Positions 17,156 to 25,747 of a DNA stretch of 64,000 bases are shown here, piece by piece. Position 1 is the stretch's first letter; each line of letters begins with the position of its first letter. Under the pieces are notes generated by a model, which searched no databases, was not told where the DNA came from, and saw only the letters and a list, made by a program, of their open reading frames with translations. Source of the DNA: JAFAXD01 sp963833605 (GTDB lineage Bacteria; Pseudomonadota; Alphaproteobacteria; Rhizobiales; Xanthobacteraceae). The translations under genes and the position numbers were made by a program. The stretch is from contig CAWHYZ010000019.1 of the NCBI GenBank assembly GCA_963833605.1, positions 1 through 64,000 on the forward strand. The letters run 5' to 3'.

Positions 17156-19492
17156 ATGGGCATGAAGTATTTCGGTGCCCGCATGAAGCGCCTGGAAGAT
17201 CCGGCGTTGCTCAAGGGCCGTGGCCGCTTCGTCGACGATATTCATCTCGACGGGACACTGCATGCCGCTTTCGTGCGCAGCCCGCATGCGCACGCGCGTA
17301 TCGGCAAGATCAATGCTGCGGCAGCCCAGGCGCTCGCGGGCGTGCAGGCGGTGCTCACGAGCGCCGATCTGTCCGACAGCATGCGCGAGCGCCTGCCGCT
17401 GATGGCGCCGCACCCGCTGATCAAACATCCGCTGATGCCGTACCCGCTCGCGCCCGAGGAGGTGAGCTACGTCGGCGAGCTGGTCGCCGTGGTGCTGGCC
17501 GACAATCGCTACATCGCCGAAGATGCGGCGGGACTGGTTGCGGTCGACTATGAGGTGCTCGATCCGGTGGTCGATTGCCGCGCCGCGATCGCGCCCGACG
17601 CGCCGCGCGCCCATACCGGCCTCGCCGACAACATCGCGGCGAAGTTCACCCTTGGCTACGGCCATGTCGGCATGGCGTTTGCGAATGCCCACAAGGTCGT
17701 CGATGTGTCGCTCGCCCAGCAGCGCGGCAGCGGACACGCGATCGAATGCCGCGCCGTGCTCGCGAGCTACGACAAGGCGAGCGACAAGCTCACGGTCTGG
17801 AACGCCGGGCAGACGCCACACATCGACCGGCGCAATCTCGAAATTCTGCTGCGCCTCGATCCGTCGCAGCTGCGCGTGATCATGCCCGACGTCGGCGGCG
17901 GCTTCGGCACCAAGGCACTGTTCTATCCGGAGACCGCGGTGATCGCCTGGTGCGCGCTGGCGCTCGAGCGCCCGGTCAAATGGATCGAGGATCGGCGCGA
18001 GAACTTTCTGGCCGCCACCCAGGAGCGCGATCAGTTCTGGGACCTCTCGCTCGCGCTCGCCCCGGATGGCAAGATTCTCGGGGTTCGCGGGCAGCTCCTG
18101 CACGACAGCGGCGCCTACGTGCCGCATGGCATCGTACTGCCGTTGATCTCGGGCACGACCGTGCCGGGGCCGTACGTGGTCCCGAATTTTGCGCTCGATG
18201 TGACCGTGGCGCTGACCAACCTGGTGCCGACCACGCCGGTCCGCGGCGCCGGCCGGCCGCAGGCCGTGTTCGCCATGGAACGGTTGATGGACAAGGCCGC
18301 GCGCACCCTTGGGATGGATCCCGTCGCGTTGCGCGCCAACAACCTGATCCAGCCCGAACAGATTCCCTACGCGGTCGGCCTCGTGTTTCGCGACGGCAAG
18401 CCGCTCACCTATGACAGCGGCGACTACCCGGCCTGTCAGGCCAAGGCGGTTGAGCTCGCGCGCTACGCGGATTTCCCGGCCCGCCAGGCGACTGCGCGCC
18501 AGGACGGCCGCTACGTCGGGATCGGCGTTGCGAGCTACGTGGAAGGCACCGGGCTCGGGCCGTTCGAGGGCGCGACCGTGCGGGTGCTGCGGTCCGGCAA
18601 AGTGCGCGTGCTCACCGGTGCGGCGCCGCAAGGCCAGGGCCATCGCTCGAGCTTCGCGCAAATCGCAGCCGATCACCTCGGCGTCGTCCCCGACGACATC
18701 GATGTGGTGATGGCGGATACCGACGCGATCGCGATGGGAGTCGGCACGTTCGGCAGCCGCGTTGCCGCCAACGCGGGGCCGGCCGTCGATATCGCCGCCA
18801 GGGGCGTGCGCCGCAGGATCGTCAAGCTCGCCGCGCACCTGCTGGAAGCAGCCGAGCACGACATCGAACTCGGCGATGGGCGCGCGTTCGTGCGCGGCGT
18901 GCCCGGAATGGGAAAAAGCTTTGCGGAACTCGCGAGCGCGTCGGTCGGGATCCCGGGCCTGTCGTTGCCGGAGACCATCACGCCTGGTTTGGAGGAGACC
19001 CACTATTTCGGTCCGCCGCAGGCCGCCTATTGCAACGGCACGCACGTGGCCGAGGTGGAGGTCGACATCGGGACGGCGCACGTTCGCATCCTCAACTACG
19101 TGGTGGCGCACGATGCCGGCCGGCTGATCAATCCGCTGATCGTCGACGGGCAGATCCAGGGCGGGGTCGCGCACGGCATCGGCAACGCGCTGTTCGAAGC
19201 GATGAGCTACGATGCGAACGGCCAGCCGCTCACGACTACGTTCGGTGATTATCTGCTGCCGATTGCGGGCGACGTGCCGGCCGTGACGTGCGCGCATCTC
19301 GAGACGCCGTCGCCGCTCAATCCGCTCGGCGTCAAGGGCGCCGGCGAAGGCGGCACGATTCCGGCCGCAGCCGCAATCATCGCGGCGATCGAGAATGCGC
19401 TGGCTCCGTTCGGGATCGAGATCAGCGAAGCGCCGGTGCGTCCGCAACGGCTCTATGAATTGCTGGCAAAGGCGGGGGCGTATGCGAAGTAG
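17156..19492 (+). CDS. molybdenum hydroxylase large (molybdopterin) subunit, xanthine dehydrogenase family
   Basis: A 778-residue molybdopterin subunit with an Ald_Xan_dh_C hammerhead domain (about 1-130), then the Mo-binding domain with MPDVGGGFGTKALFYPE and the cofactor motif around GAAPQGQGHRSSFAQ. The proposed catalytic base is E731 in KGAGEGGTI. The position that holds the CSFR loop in true CO dehydrogenase reads TTPVRGAGRPQ, so CO oxidation is not expected; the enzyme should hydroxylate a carbon centre with water. It is the last gene of the operon. The substrate is unknown. The nearby UbiD and Bug genes point to an aromatic or heterocyclic acid. Confidence 0.92.
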   Translation: MGMKYFGARMKRLEDPALLKGRGRFVDDIHLDGTLHAAFVRSPHAHARIGKINAAAAQALAGVQAVLTSADLSDSMRERLPLMAPHPLIKHPLMPYPLAPEEVSYVGELVAVVLADNRYIAEDAAGLVAVDYEVLDPVVDCRAAIAPDAPRAHTGLADNIAAKFTLGYGHVGMAFANAHKVVDVSLAQQRGSGHAIECRAVLASYDKASDKLTVWNAGQTPHIDRRNLEILLRLDPSQLRVIMPDVGGGFGTKALFYPETAVIAWCALALERPVKWIEDRRENFLAATQERDQFWDLSLALAPDGKILGVRGQLLHDSGAYVPHGIVLPLISGTTVPGPYVVPNFALDVTVALTNLVPTTPVRGAGRPQAVFAMERLMDKAARTLGMDPVALRANNLIQPEQIPYAVGLVFRDGKPLTYDSGDYPACQAKAVELARYADFPARQATARQDGRYVGIGVASYVEGTGLGPFEGATVRVLRSGKVRVLTGAAPQGQGHRSSFAQIAADHLGVVPDDIDVVMADTDAIAMGVGTFGSRVAANAGPAVDIAARGVRRRIVKLAAHLLEAAEHDIELGDGRAFVRGVPGMGKSFAELASASVGIPGLSLPETITPGLEETHYFGPPQAAYCNGTHVAEVEVDIGTAHVRILNYVVAHDAGRLINPLIVDGQIQGGVAHGIGNALFEAMSYDANGQPLTTTFGDYLLPIAGDVPAVTCAHLETPSPLNPLGVKGAGEGGTIPAAAAIIAAIENALAPFGIEISEAPVRPQRLYELLAKAGAYAK

Positions 19493-19655
19493 ACCTAAAG
19501 CAGGTTCCGTTCAATATGATCCACGCTCCTTTGTCGTCGCAGGGCTTGTCGCCATAGGCTTGACTGAGAAGCCTGGTCGCGACCAACCCACAGGTGTCAG
19601 TAGCCGGGCAGCGCAGCGCCTCTTGGACCGTTGGGGTGTGGTGTTCCGCACCGCT

Positions 19656-19734
19656 GTAGCCCGGATGGAGCGCAGCGAAATCCGGGATCAAACGCAGCCC
19701 CGGATTACGCGCTGACGCGCTCCATCCGGGCTAC
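19656..19734. repeat. dispersed GTAG...CTAC palindrome, copy 1
   Basis: The left arm GTAGCCCGGATGGAGCGCAG pairs with a right arm ending GCTCCATCCGGGCTAC. An inner pair, ATCCGGG/CCCGGAT, makes a second stem. The architecture (GTAG, GGAT, GAGCGCAGCGAAA, loop, complement) is shared with copies at 54961 and 58353. Confidence 0.8.
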
Positions 19735-19768
19735 GAGGCTGCGAGGATCGACGCTACAAACCCCAAAT

Positions 19769-19804
19769 TGTCATTGCCCGCGAAAGCTTTCGCGGGCCAT
19801 GACA
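19769..19804. repeat. TGTCAT-GCCCGCGAAAGC extragenic palindrome
   Basis: TGTCATTGCCCGCGAAAGC is followed directly by its near-complement ending GCGGGCCATGACA, a 36-base hairpin with almost no loop. It lies about 27 bases from the stop of the CoxG-like gene, so it could end that minus-strand transcript. Confidence 0.75.
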
Positions 19805-19831
19805 CAGGGAGAGGTGGTCCAAATATCTCTG

Positions 19832-20404
19832 TCACTTGCGGGTGAAAACCGCCGTGAACCATCGACACAATTCGCGCCACCACGCGCGTGTGAGCAAGGA
19901 AGCAAGATCAATCTCGGTTTTCCTCGTTTGTGTGGTGGGCCCGCCCGCTGCACGCATGTCGGCCGCGAGCGCGTCGGCAAAATCGTTCACCAATTGCTGG
20001 GCGACGCTCGTGATCATGGCGGCGCCGCGCCCGTACTGCGCGACCTGTCCGGCCAGATCGAGCGCCGTCGCGATGTCGACGCGGGTGTCCGTACCCTCGG
20101 GGCGAAGATTGCAGGTCATGAGCGCACGGGCGCTGCCGCGGCCCTTGAGCTCGTTGCCGGTCGCGCGGATCCTGGCGCGATGCGCGGCGGCATCGCGCTC
20201 GAGGAACTCGACGCTGCCGCCGAACTGAAGCTGCACCGGACCCAGCCGCACGGCGATTCGACCTTTGTAGATGTTGTCGCCGGCCGTGTCGGTAAGCTCC
20301 GCGCCGGGCACGCAGGCGGACACGCGGGCGATGTCGTTGAGCACGGCCCAGGCCTGGTCGATCGGCGCCGCAACCAGGAAGGTGTTGTTGATGTCAATGC
20401 TCAT
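19832..20404 (-). CDS. CoxG-like SRPBCC protein (carbon monoxide dehydrogenase subunit G family)
   Basis: A 190-residue protein whose first 145 residues are a CoxG/DUF1857-type START domain: MSIDINNTFLVAAPIDQAW, SACVPGAEL, GRIAVRLGPVQLQFGG and VDIATALDLAGQVAQYGRG. The C-terminal tail ends in an aromatic, basic helix (WWRELCRWFTAVF) that could touch the membrane. CoxG-family proteins accompany molybdenum hydroxylases and have been linked to membrane anchoring or substrate handling. Its location, convergent with the MSL operon, fits that. ATG 20404 was chosen, since the domain begins immediately. It lies 68 bases after a LivK-type gene on the same strand. Confidence 0.88.
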   Translation of the reverse strand: MSIDINNTFLVAAPIDQAWAVLNDIARVSACVPGAELTDTAGDNIYKGRIAVRLGPVQLQFGGSVEFLERDAAAHRARIRATGNELKGRGSARALMTCNLRPEGTDTRVDIATALDLAGQVAQYGRGAAMITSVAQQLVNDFADALAADMRAAGGPTTQTRKTEIDLASLLTRAWWRELCRWFTAVFTRK

Positions 20405-20472
20405 GGCGGTTCGCCCGCCGGGCAACGTTCGAGGCTTGAAACGCGATGATGGAGGTAGCTTTGGGTCAAGAT

Positions 20473-21687
20473 TTACGGCGCGCGCCCGAGTACGCCGCCA
20501 ATGAGCTGCCAGGATTTGCCGTCGAAACGGCTGAGCTGCGCCTGGGTGATCGGGTAATAGTTGGTGGGACTGGTATTGATCTTGATGCCGGGAAGCAGCA
20601 GCGGGAGTTCGAGATTCTTCAAATTGGTCGCCTGCCGCATGATGTTGTCATGGGTCAGCTCATCGCCGGCTTGCCGCAGCACCTGTCCGCAGGTCTCGAT
20701 CTGGGTGAAGCCGTAGGCCACGATGAAGTCGTTCGGACTGGCCTTGGGCTGATAGTCCTTGAGGAACGCCAGATACTGCAGCATCCCGGGATCGTTGGCC
20801 CAGCGCGGGTCGCTGGCATCCTTCAGGAATTGGATCGACATCAGTCCGACCGATTTGTCGATGCCGGCCGGTGTCAGCACCGCGCCGATCGAGGTCGAGA
20901 TGAAGGCGAGGAATTGCTGCGGCCGCCAGCCGATGTCGCTCGCCTTGCGGATCGCCTGGGCGGCGAACTTGGGCGACCCGCCATTGAGAAACACATTGGC
21001 GCCCGACGCCTGCAACGTGATGATCTGGGAATCGACGGTGGCGTCGGTGAGCTCATAGGAGGCCTGGCCGACGATCATGCGGTCGGCGCGCTCGCCGAGC
21101 CCGGCGCGCATTCCGGCGATCAGGTCTTTGCCGAAATCGTCGTTCTGATAGAGGATCGCGATCTTGGCGTCCGGAATATTGGCCAGGATGTATTGGGCAT
21201 AGATCGCAGCTTCCGTCCGGTAGTCGGGCGCCCAGCCCATGCTCCAGGGAAAGTCCTTGTAGTTGCCCCACTTGGATGCGCCCGACCCGATGAAGAGTTG
21301 CGGAACCTGTTTGGCGTTGAGGTAGCGCTGGACCGCGGTGTTGTTGGCCGTGCCCGAGGAGCCCACCAGGAACAAGACCTGGTCGTCTTCGACCAGCTTG
21401 CGCGTGACTTCGACGGTCTTGGCAGGATTGCCGCCGTCGTCGCGCGACAGGAAGTTGATCTTGCGGCCGTTGATGCCGCCCTTGGCGTTGATCATGTCGA
21501 AATAGGCGGCCTGCACCGCCCCGAAGGCGCCGAACGCCGACAGCGGTCCGCTATAGGCCATGGTCTGGCCGATCTTGATTTCGGTATCGGAGGCACCGGG
21601 ATCGTATTTGCCGGCGGCGAGCGCAACGTTGCCGTTGAGCGCGAAGCCTGCTGCGATCAGCGCGACGGCGAATGTCGTCCGCGGCAT
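20473..21687 (-). CDS. LivK-type branched-chain amino acid ABC transporter substrate-binding protein
   Basis: A 404-residue periplasmic-binding protein of the Peripla_BP_6 family. It has a signal peptide (MPRTTFAVALIAAGFALNG...ALAAG), then DTEIKIGQTMAYSGPLSAFG, NAKGGINGRKINFLSRDDGG, LFLVGSSGTANN and IAILYQNDDFGKDL. Family members bind amino acids, aromatic acids or urea for LivHMGF-type transporters; no permease or ATPase genes are in the window. Two adjacent ATGs occur; the second (21687) has GGGAGG at five bases. It is probably co-transcribed with the CoxG-like gene, so it may deliver the molybdenum hydroxylase substrate. It is divergent from the LLM gene across 185 bases. Confidence 0.9.
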   Translation of the reverse strand: MPRTTFAVALIAAGFALNGNVALAAGKYDPGASDTEIKIGQTMAYSGPLSAFGAFGAVQAAYFDMINAKGGINGRKINFLSRDDGGNPAKTVEVTRKLVEDDQVLFLVGSSGTANNTAVQRYLNAKQVPQLFIGSGASKWGNYKDFPWSMGWAPDYRTEAAIYAQYILANIPDAKIAILYQNDDFGKDLIAGMRAGLGERADRMIVGQASYELTDATVDSQIITLQASGANVFLNGGSPKFAAQAIRKASDIGWRPQQFLAFISTSIGAVLTPAGIDKSVGLMSIQFLKDASDPRWANDPGMLQYLAFLKDYQPKASPNDFIVAYGFTQIETCGQVLRQAGDELTHDNIMRQATNLKNLELPLLLPGIKINTSPTNYYPITQAQLSRFDGKSWQLIGGVLGRAP

Positions 21688-21872
21688 CATGCCCTCCCGT
21701 GCGATTTCTGTTCTCGACGAAGCGAAGCCTACCAGTCTGGGTTCAACCCAGGAAGCGACGCGGCAGGTGCGGGCGCGCAACGCGGACGTGCAGGCCGTGC
21801 ATTGCGCGCAAACTTGCGTGCCGCGCGCATAACACCTTAGCTTGCCGCCACTCGAACCGCCGGAACTCCGAC

Positions 21873-23069
21873 ATGCCCAACGCTTTCAAGAAGGTCGATC
21901 GACTGACTGGACCGTTCGATCCGGGCGGGCAGCCCGAGACGCGAATCGGGCAGCCGCTCGAGCTGGGCTTCTTTGCCTGGAACATCAAGGGCGGCATGAC
22001 GGCGTCGAAAGCGGTGCTGAGCGATCCGGCGCGGCTGCAGAATTACTGGGAATGGCCGAACTCCATGCGGCTGGTGCAACTGGCCGAACAGGTCGGGTTC
22101 GATTACCAGGTTCCGTTCGGCCGCTGGCTCGGTCAAGGTGGCGAAACTGATTACAATGGTGCGGCGCTCGACTTCCTGGCATCGGCGGCCGCGACCGCGC
22201 CGATCACCAAGCGGCTTGGTCTGTTTTCAACGGCGCACATCACCTACCGGTTTCACCCGCTGCACATCGCGAAATTCGGCGCCACCATCGATCACATCTC
22301 AGGCGGCCGTTGGGGTCTCAACATCGTGTCCGGCTACTCGGAACGCGAGATGGCGGCGTTCGGCTTCAAACAGCCGATTGGACATGACAAAGCCTACGAC
22401 ATGGCGGACGAGTTTGTCTGTCTGATGAAGTACCTGTGGTCGGAAACCGAGCGCTTCGATTTCGAAGGCCGATACTATCAGGCCTACGGCGCGCTGGTGG
22501 CGCCGCGGCCCACGCGCAATCCGCGCCCGGTCCTGATGAATGCCGCCCTTTCCGACAAGGGCATCGATTTCGGTGTGCGCCATTGCGATTGGGTTTTCAC
22601 CGAGATGCCGACGCTCGAAGCCTATCGGGATCGCGTCAACTACATTCACAACCTGGCCGGCCGCTATGGACGCAAGGTGCGGGTAGCGACCATGTGCTGG
22701 GTGGTCGCAGCCGCGACCGACCAGGAGGCGAAGGCGATCTACGACTGGATCGAGGCCGAGATCGATCATGAGGCGGTGCTCAACTTCATCAACTCGCTCA
22801 GCAGCACCCGGGAAGCGCGCCTGGCCGGCAAGACCACCAGCAGCGAACCGTGGGGCGGGGTCGGCAAGGAGCGGTATGTCAGGATCGCGCTCGGCATCAT
22901 GTCGCCGCAGATCGTCGGGAGCTACCAGACCGTCGCCGAGCAGTTGCGCGCGCTCCATGAAACCGGACTCGAAAGCTTGCTGATCTGTTTCTTCGATCCG
23001 CAGAAAGGGCTGCACCAGATGCAGGACGACATCATTCCGCTGCTCAAGAAGATGGGCCTGCGCAAGTGA
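21873..23069 (+). CDS. LLM-class FMN-dependent monooxygenase (SsuD/RutA/SfnG-like)
   Basis: A 398-residue luciferase-like TIM-barrel protein: FGRWLGQGGETDYNGAALDF, KRLGLFSTAHITYRFHPLHI, GRWGLNIVSGYSEREMAAFG and DEFVCLMKYLWSE. The pattern is that of two-component monooxygenases using reduced FMN from a separate reductase, such as those acting on sulfonates, sulfones or pyrimidines. A flavin reductase-family gene is at 33103, 10 kb away. The stop overlaps the start of a GMC oxidoreductase by four bases, so the two enzymes are made together and probably act in one pathway. Confidence 0.88.
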   Translation: MPNAFKKVDRLTGPFDPGGQPETRIGQPLELGFFAWNIKGGMTASKAVLSDPARLQNYWEWPNSMRLVQLAEQVGFDYQVPFGRWLGQGGETDYNGAALDFLASAAATAPITKRLGLFSTAHITYRFHPLHIAKFGATIDHISGGRWGLNIVSGYSEREMAAFGFKQPIGHDKAYDMADEFVCLMKYLWSETERFDFEGRYYQAYGALVAPRPTRNPRPVLMNAALSDKGIDFGVRHCDWVFTEMPTLEAYRDRVNYIHNLAGRYGRKVRVATMCWVVAAATDQEAKAIYDWIEAEIDHEAVLNFINSLSSTREARLAGKTTSSEPWGGVGKERYVRIALGIMSPQIVGSYQTVAEQLRALHETGLESLLICFFDPQKGLHQMQDDIIPLLKKMGLRK

Positions 23070-24712
23070 CCACGCGGCACGGCGGTGAGACCTACGATTA
23101 TGTGATCGTCGGCGCCGGCTCCGCCGGCTGCACGCTGGCGAACCGGCTGAGCGAGGACGCGCATATCCGCGTGCTGCTGCTCGAAGCGGGCGGCTGGGAT
23201 CGCGATCCCTGGCTGCACATTCCGCTGGCGTGGGGGCGCAATGTGCTGCGCCGCCGGCACGACTGGATGTATGACACCGAGCCCGAACCGACGCTCAACG
23301 GGCGCCGGCTGCCGGTCAATCGCGGCAAGGTCATTGGCGGCAGTTCGTCGATCAACGGCATGGCGTATGTGCGTGGGCATCGCGCCGACTACGACCGCTG
23401 GGCCGAGGCCGGCCTGCCGCATTGGTCCTACGCGCATGTCTTGCCGTATTTTCGCAAGCAGGAGAGTTGGCAAGGCGGCGCCGACGCCTATCGCGGCGGT
23501 GATGGTCCGCTCAGCGTTTGCATCGCGCCCTATCCGGATCCGTTGACACAGGCTTGGCTCGCAGCCGGCGCGGCTGCCGGGCATAAGATCACGGCGGACT
23601 ACAACGGCGAGCAGCAGGAGGGATTCGGCCGTTTTCAATCGACCGTGCGTCGCGGCCGGCGCTGCAGCGCCGCGGTTGCGTATCTGCGCCCGGCGCTGCG
23701 TCGTCGCAATCTGTCGGTTGAGGTCGGCGCACAGGCAACGCGCGTCGTGCTCGCCGGCGCCCGCGTGATCGGGATCGAGTACCGCCAGGCCGGCAAGACG
23801 CGGAACGCACGCGCCGAACGCGAGGTGATCCTCGCCGGCGGCGCGATCAACTCGCCGCATGTGTTGATGTTGTCCGGAATCGGCGACCCTGCCGAACTCG
23901 CCTATCACGGCATCGCGCCGAAACTGGAACTCGCCGGCGTCGGCAAGAACCTGCAGGATCATATATCGGTCAGCGTCGATCACCTGAGGCGCAAGCCCGG
24001 CCCGCTGGTGCGCAAGATGCGGCTCGACCGCATCGCGATCGAACTCGCCAAGGCCTACCTGTTTGGTGTCGGCTTCGCGACCGGCATGCCCAACAACGTC
24101 ACGGCGTTCCTCAAGAGCGATCCCGCCGAACCGATCCCGGATCTGCAGTTCATGATCCGGGCGGCGTCGATCATGACCGGCCCTTATCTGCCGCCGTTCC
24201 GGCACGCGTTCGCCGATTCCTTCGGATGCCGGCCAACGCTGCTGCGGACCGGCAGCCGAGGGTCGATCTCGCTTGCGTCCGCGGATCCCAATGTTTCGCC
24301 GCGCATCCGGCAAAACTTTCTCACCGCCGCGAAGGACCTGGGGACATTGCGGGCCGGCATCCGCATGGCGCGCGATCTGCTGCGCACGCCGCCGCTCGAG
24401 CCTTTCCTCGGCAGTGAGATCGCACCGGGGAGCCATGTGCGCTCGGACGCCGAGCTCGATTCCTTCATCCGTGCCACCGCCGATACGGTCTATCACCCAT
24501 TGGGAACGTGCCGGATGGGACCCGCCAACGATGGCATGGCGGTGGTTGATCCGGAGCTTCGGGTGCGCGGCGTCGACGGCCTCCGGGTGGTCGACGCATC
24601 CGTGATGCCGGATCTCATCGGCGGCAACATCAACGCGCCGGTGATCATGATCGCCGAGAAGGCTGCCGACATGATCCGCGGCCGGCCGCCGCTGCCGCCG
24701 GTGAATGTGTAG
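23066..24712 (+). CDS. GMC-family FAD oxidoreductase (choline/alcohol dehydrogenase-like)
   Basis: A 548-residue GMC flavoprotein. It has an N-terminal FAD fold (YDYVIVGAGSAGCTLANRL, then VLLLEAGG), the signature INGMAYVRGHRADYDRW after GGSSS, and the second signature GGAINSPHVLMLSGIG. The C-terminal active-site pair is seen in YHPLGTCRMG (His) and GGNINAPVIMIAEK (Asn). GMC enzymes oxidise primary alcohols to aldehydes or acids. GTG 23066 overlaps the preceding TGA, and the first residues run straight into the FAD motif, which supports this start. It is similar to, but clearly diverged from, the tandem GMC pair at 27956 and 29621. Confidence 0.92.
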   Translation: MTTRHGGETYDYVIVGAGSAGCTLANRLSEDAHIRVLLLEAGGWDRDPWLHIPLAWGRNVLRRRHDWMYDTEPEPTLNGRRLPVNRGKVIGGSSSINGMAYVRGHRADYDRWAEAGLPHWSYAHVLPYFRKQESWQGGADAYRGGDGPLSVCIAPYPDPLTQAWLAAGAAAGHKITADYNGEQQEGFGRFQSTVRRGRRCSAAVAYLRPALRRRNLSVEVGAQATRVVLAGARVIGIEYRQAGKTRNARAEREVILAGGAINSPHVLMLSGIGDPAELAYHGIAPKLELAGVGKNLQDHISVSVDHLRRKPGPLVRKMRLDRIAIELAKAYLFGVGFATGMPNNVTAFLKSDPAEPIPDLQFMIRAASIMTGPYLPPFRHAFADSFGCRPTLLRTGSRGSISLASADPNVSPRIRQNFLTAAKDLGTLRAGIRMARDLLRTPPLEPFLGSEIAPGSHVRSDAELDSFIRATADTVYHPLGTCRMGPANDGMAVVDPELRVRGVDGLRVVDASVMPDLIGGNINAPVIMIAEKAADMIRGRPPLPPVNV

Positions 24713-24748
24713 ATGAGCTGCTCTCTGGACCGATCGACGGCGCAGGGC

Positions 24749-25720
24749 TCACTGCGGCTCGATCTGCGCGAGTCGCACCCATTCGCCCCACCGGGCCATG
24801 TCCTTGATCAGCAGCGCGCGCAGGGCCGCGGCATCGCCCGGCATCGGATCGAGACCGTTCTTGGCCAGGAACTCGGACGTGTCGGGCATCTCGGCAATCT
24901 TCTCGAACCAGCCCGTGAGCTTGCTCACGATCGGCTTCGGCGTTCCGGCCGGCATGATCACGCCCCACCAGGGCGCAAAGTCCATGGGGATGCCGGCTTC
25001 CGTCATGGTGGGCACGTCGGGCAGCGCCTTGCTGCGCTTTATTCCGGTCACCGCCAACGGCCGGTAGCGACCGGCAGCGATCTGCCCGAGCGCCGTGGTG
25101 GTGTCGGTGAAATAGAAATCGAGGTTGCCGCTGCTCATCTCGTTCAAGCCATCGAACGCGCTGCGGTAGTTCACCCGCTTCACGTCGACGCCGATCGCAT
25201 TCTTGTAGAGTTCCGAGGCGACGATGCCGGTGTTGGTCGAGCCGCCATAGAACGAGTCGCCCTTCTTCTGCTTCAGGAATTTGGTGAGATCGGCCAGCGT
25301 TCGGATCGAGTCGCGCGGGGCCACTACCAGGACGAACGACACCGACAACAGCGTGCCGCCGAACTCGAAGTCCCGCAACGGATCGAACGACAGTTTCTTG
25401 AAGATGTGTGTCGCCGCCGCCATGGTCGAGGCGACCGGGTTGATGGAGATCGTGTAGCCGTCAGGCTTTGCGTGCGCGACCGCTTCCGTGCCCAGCAGTC
25501 CCTGGGCGCCGGCACGGTTCTCGGTGATGACCGGTTTGCCGGCAACGTCGGAGAGTTTGTTCGCGTAGTAGCGCACCACGATATCGGCGCCGGTCCCTGG
25601 CGCGAACGGACAGATCGTGCGGATCTCCCGCGCCGGATAGTCCTGCGCCTGCGCTGCCGCCGGGCCGATGAAGGGAAGCGTCGCTGCGCTCAAAAGCGCG
25701 ACCAGCCGTACGATCCGCAT
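24749..25720 (-). CDS. Bug/TctC family substrate-binding protein
   Basis: A 323-residue exported protein with a signal peptide (MRIVRLVALLSAATLPFIG...AQA), then YPAREIRTICPFAPGTGADI and VITENRAGAQGLLGTEAVA. The usual YKGG motif is replaced by NYRSAFDG, so the binding site differs from those of the other three Bug proteins here. The start was set at ATG 25720, with GGGAG seven bases upstream; GTG 25726 is the alternative. It lies 27 bases downstream of an LLM gene on the same strand, so the two probably form an operon. It is convergent with the GMC gene. Confidence 0.9.
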   Translation of the reverse strand: MRIVRLVALLSAATLPFIGPAAAQAQDYPAREIRTICPFAPGTGADIVVRYYANKLSDVAGKPVITENRAGAQGLLGTEAVAHAKPDGYTISINPVASTMAAATHIFKKLSFDPLRDFEFGGTLLSVSFVLVVAPRDSIRTLADLTKFLKQKKGDSFYGGSTNTGIVASELYKNAIGVDVKRVNYRSAFDGLNEMSSGNLDFYFTDTTTALGQIAAGRYRPLAVTGIKRSKALPDVPTMTEAGIPMDFAPWWGVIMPAGTPKPIVSKLTGWFEKIAEMPDTSEFLAKNGLDPMPGDAAALRALLIKDMARWGEWVRLAQIEPQ

Positions 25721-25747
25721 CGTCACTCTCCCGGGTGCTCGGTGGCG

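Larger units (their letters stand above)
19493..19831. other. intergenic region between convergent operons, rich in palindromes
   Basis: It holds no gene. It contains two unrelated long palindromes (19656-19734 and 19769-19804), either of which could stop transcription from both sides. Confidence 0.6.

Noticed and set aside
17090..19447. A very long open frame (785 codons) on the minus strand opposite the molybdenum hydroxylase large subunit
   Set aside because: It mirrors a clearly conserved gene in GC-rich DNA, contains no motif and is Arg/His/Asp-rich, as antisense frames of such genes usually are.
17156..19492. Call of carbon monoxide dehydrogenase
   Set aside because: The CSFR loop needed for the Cu-Mo centre is absent.
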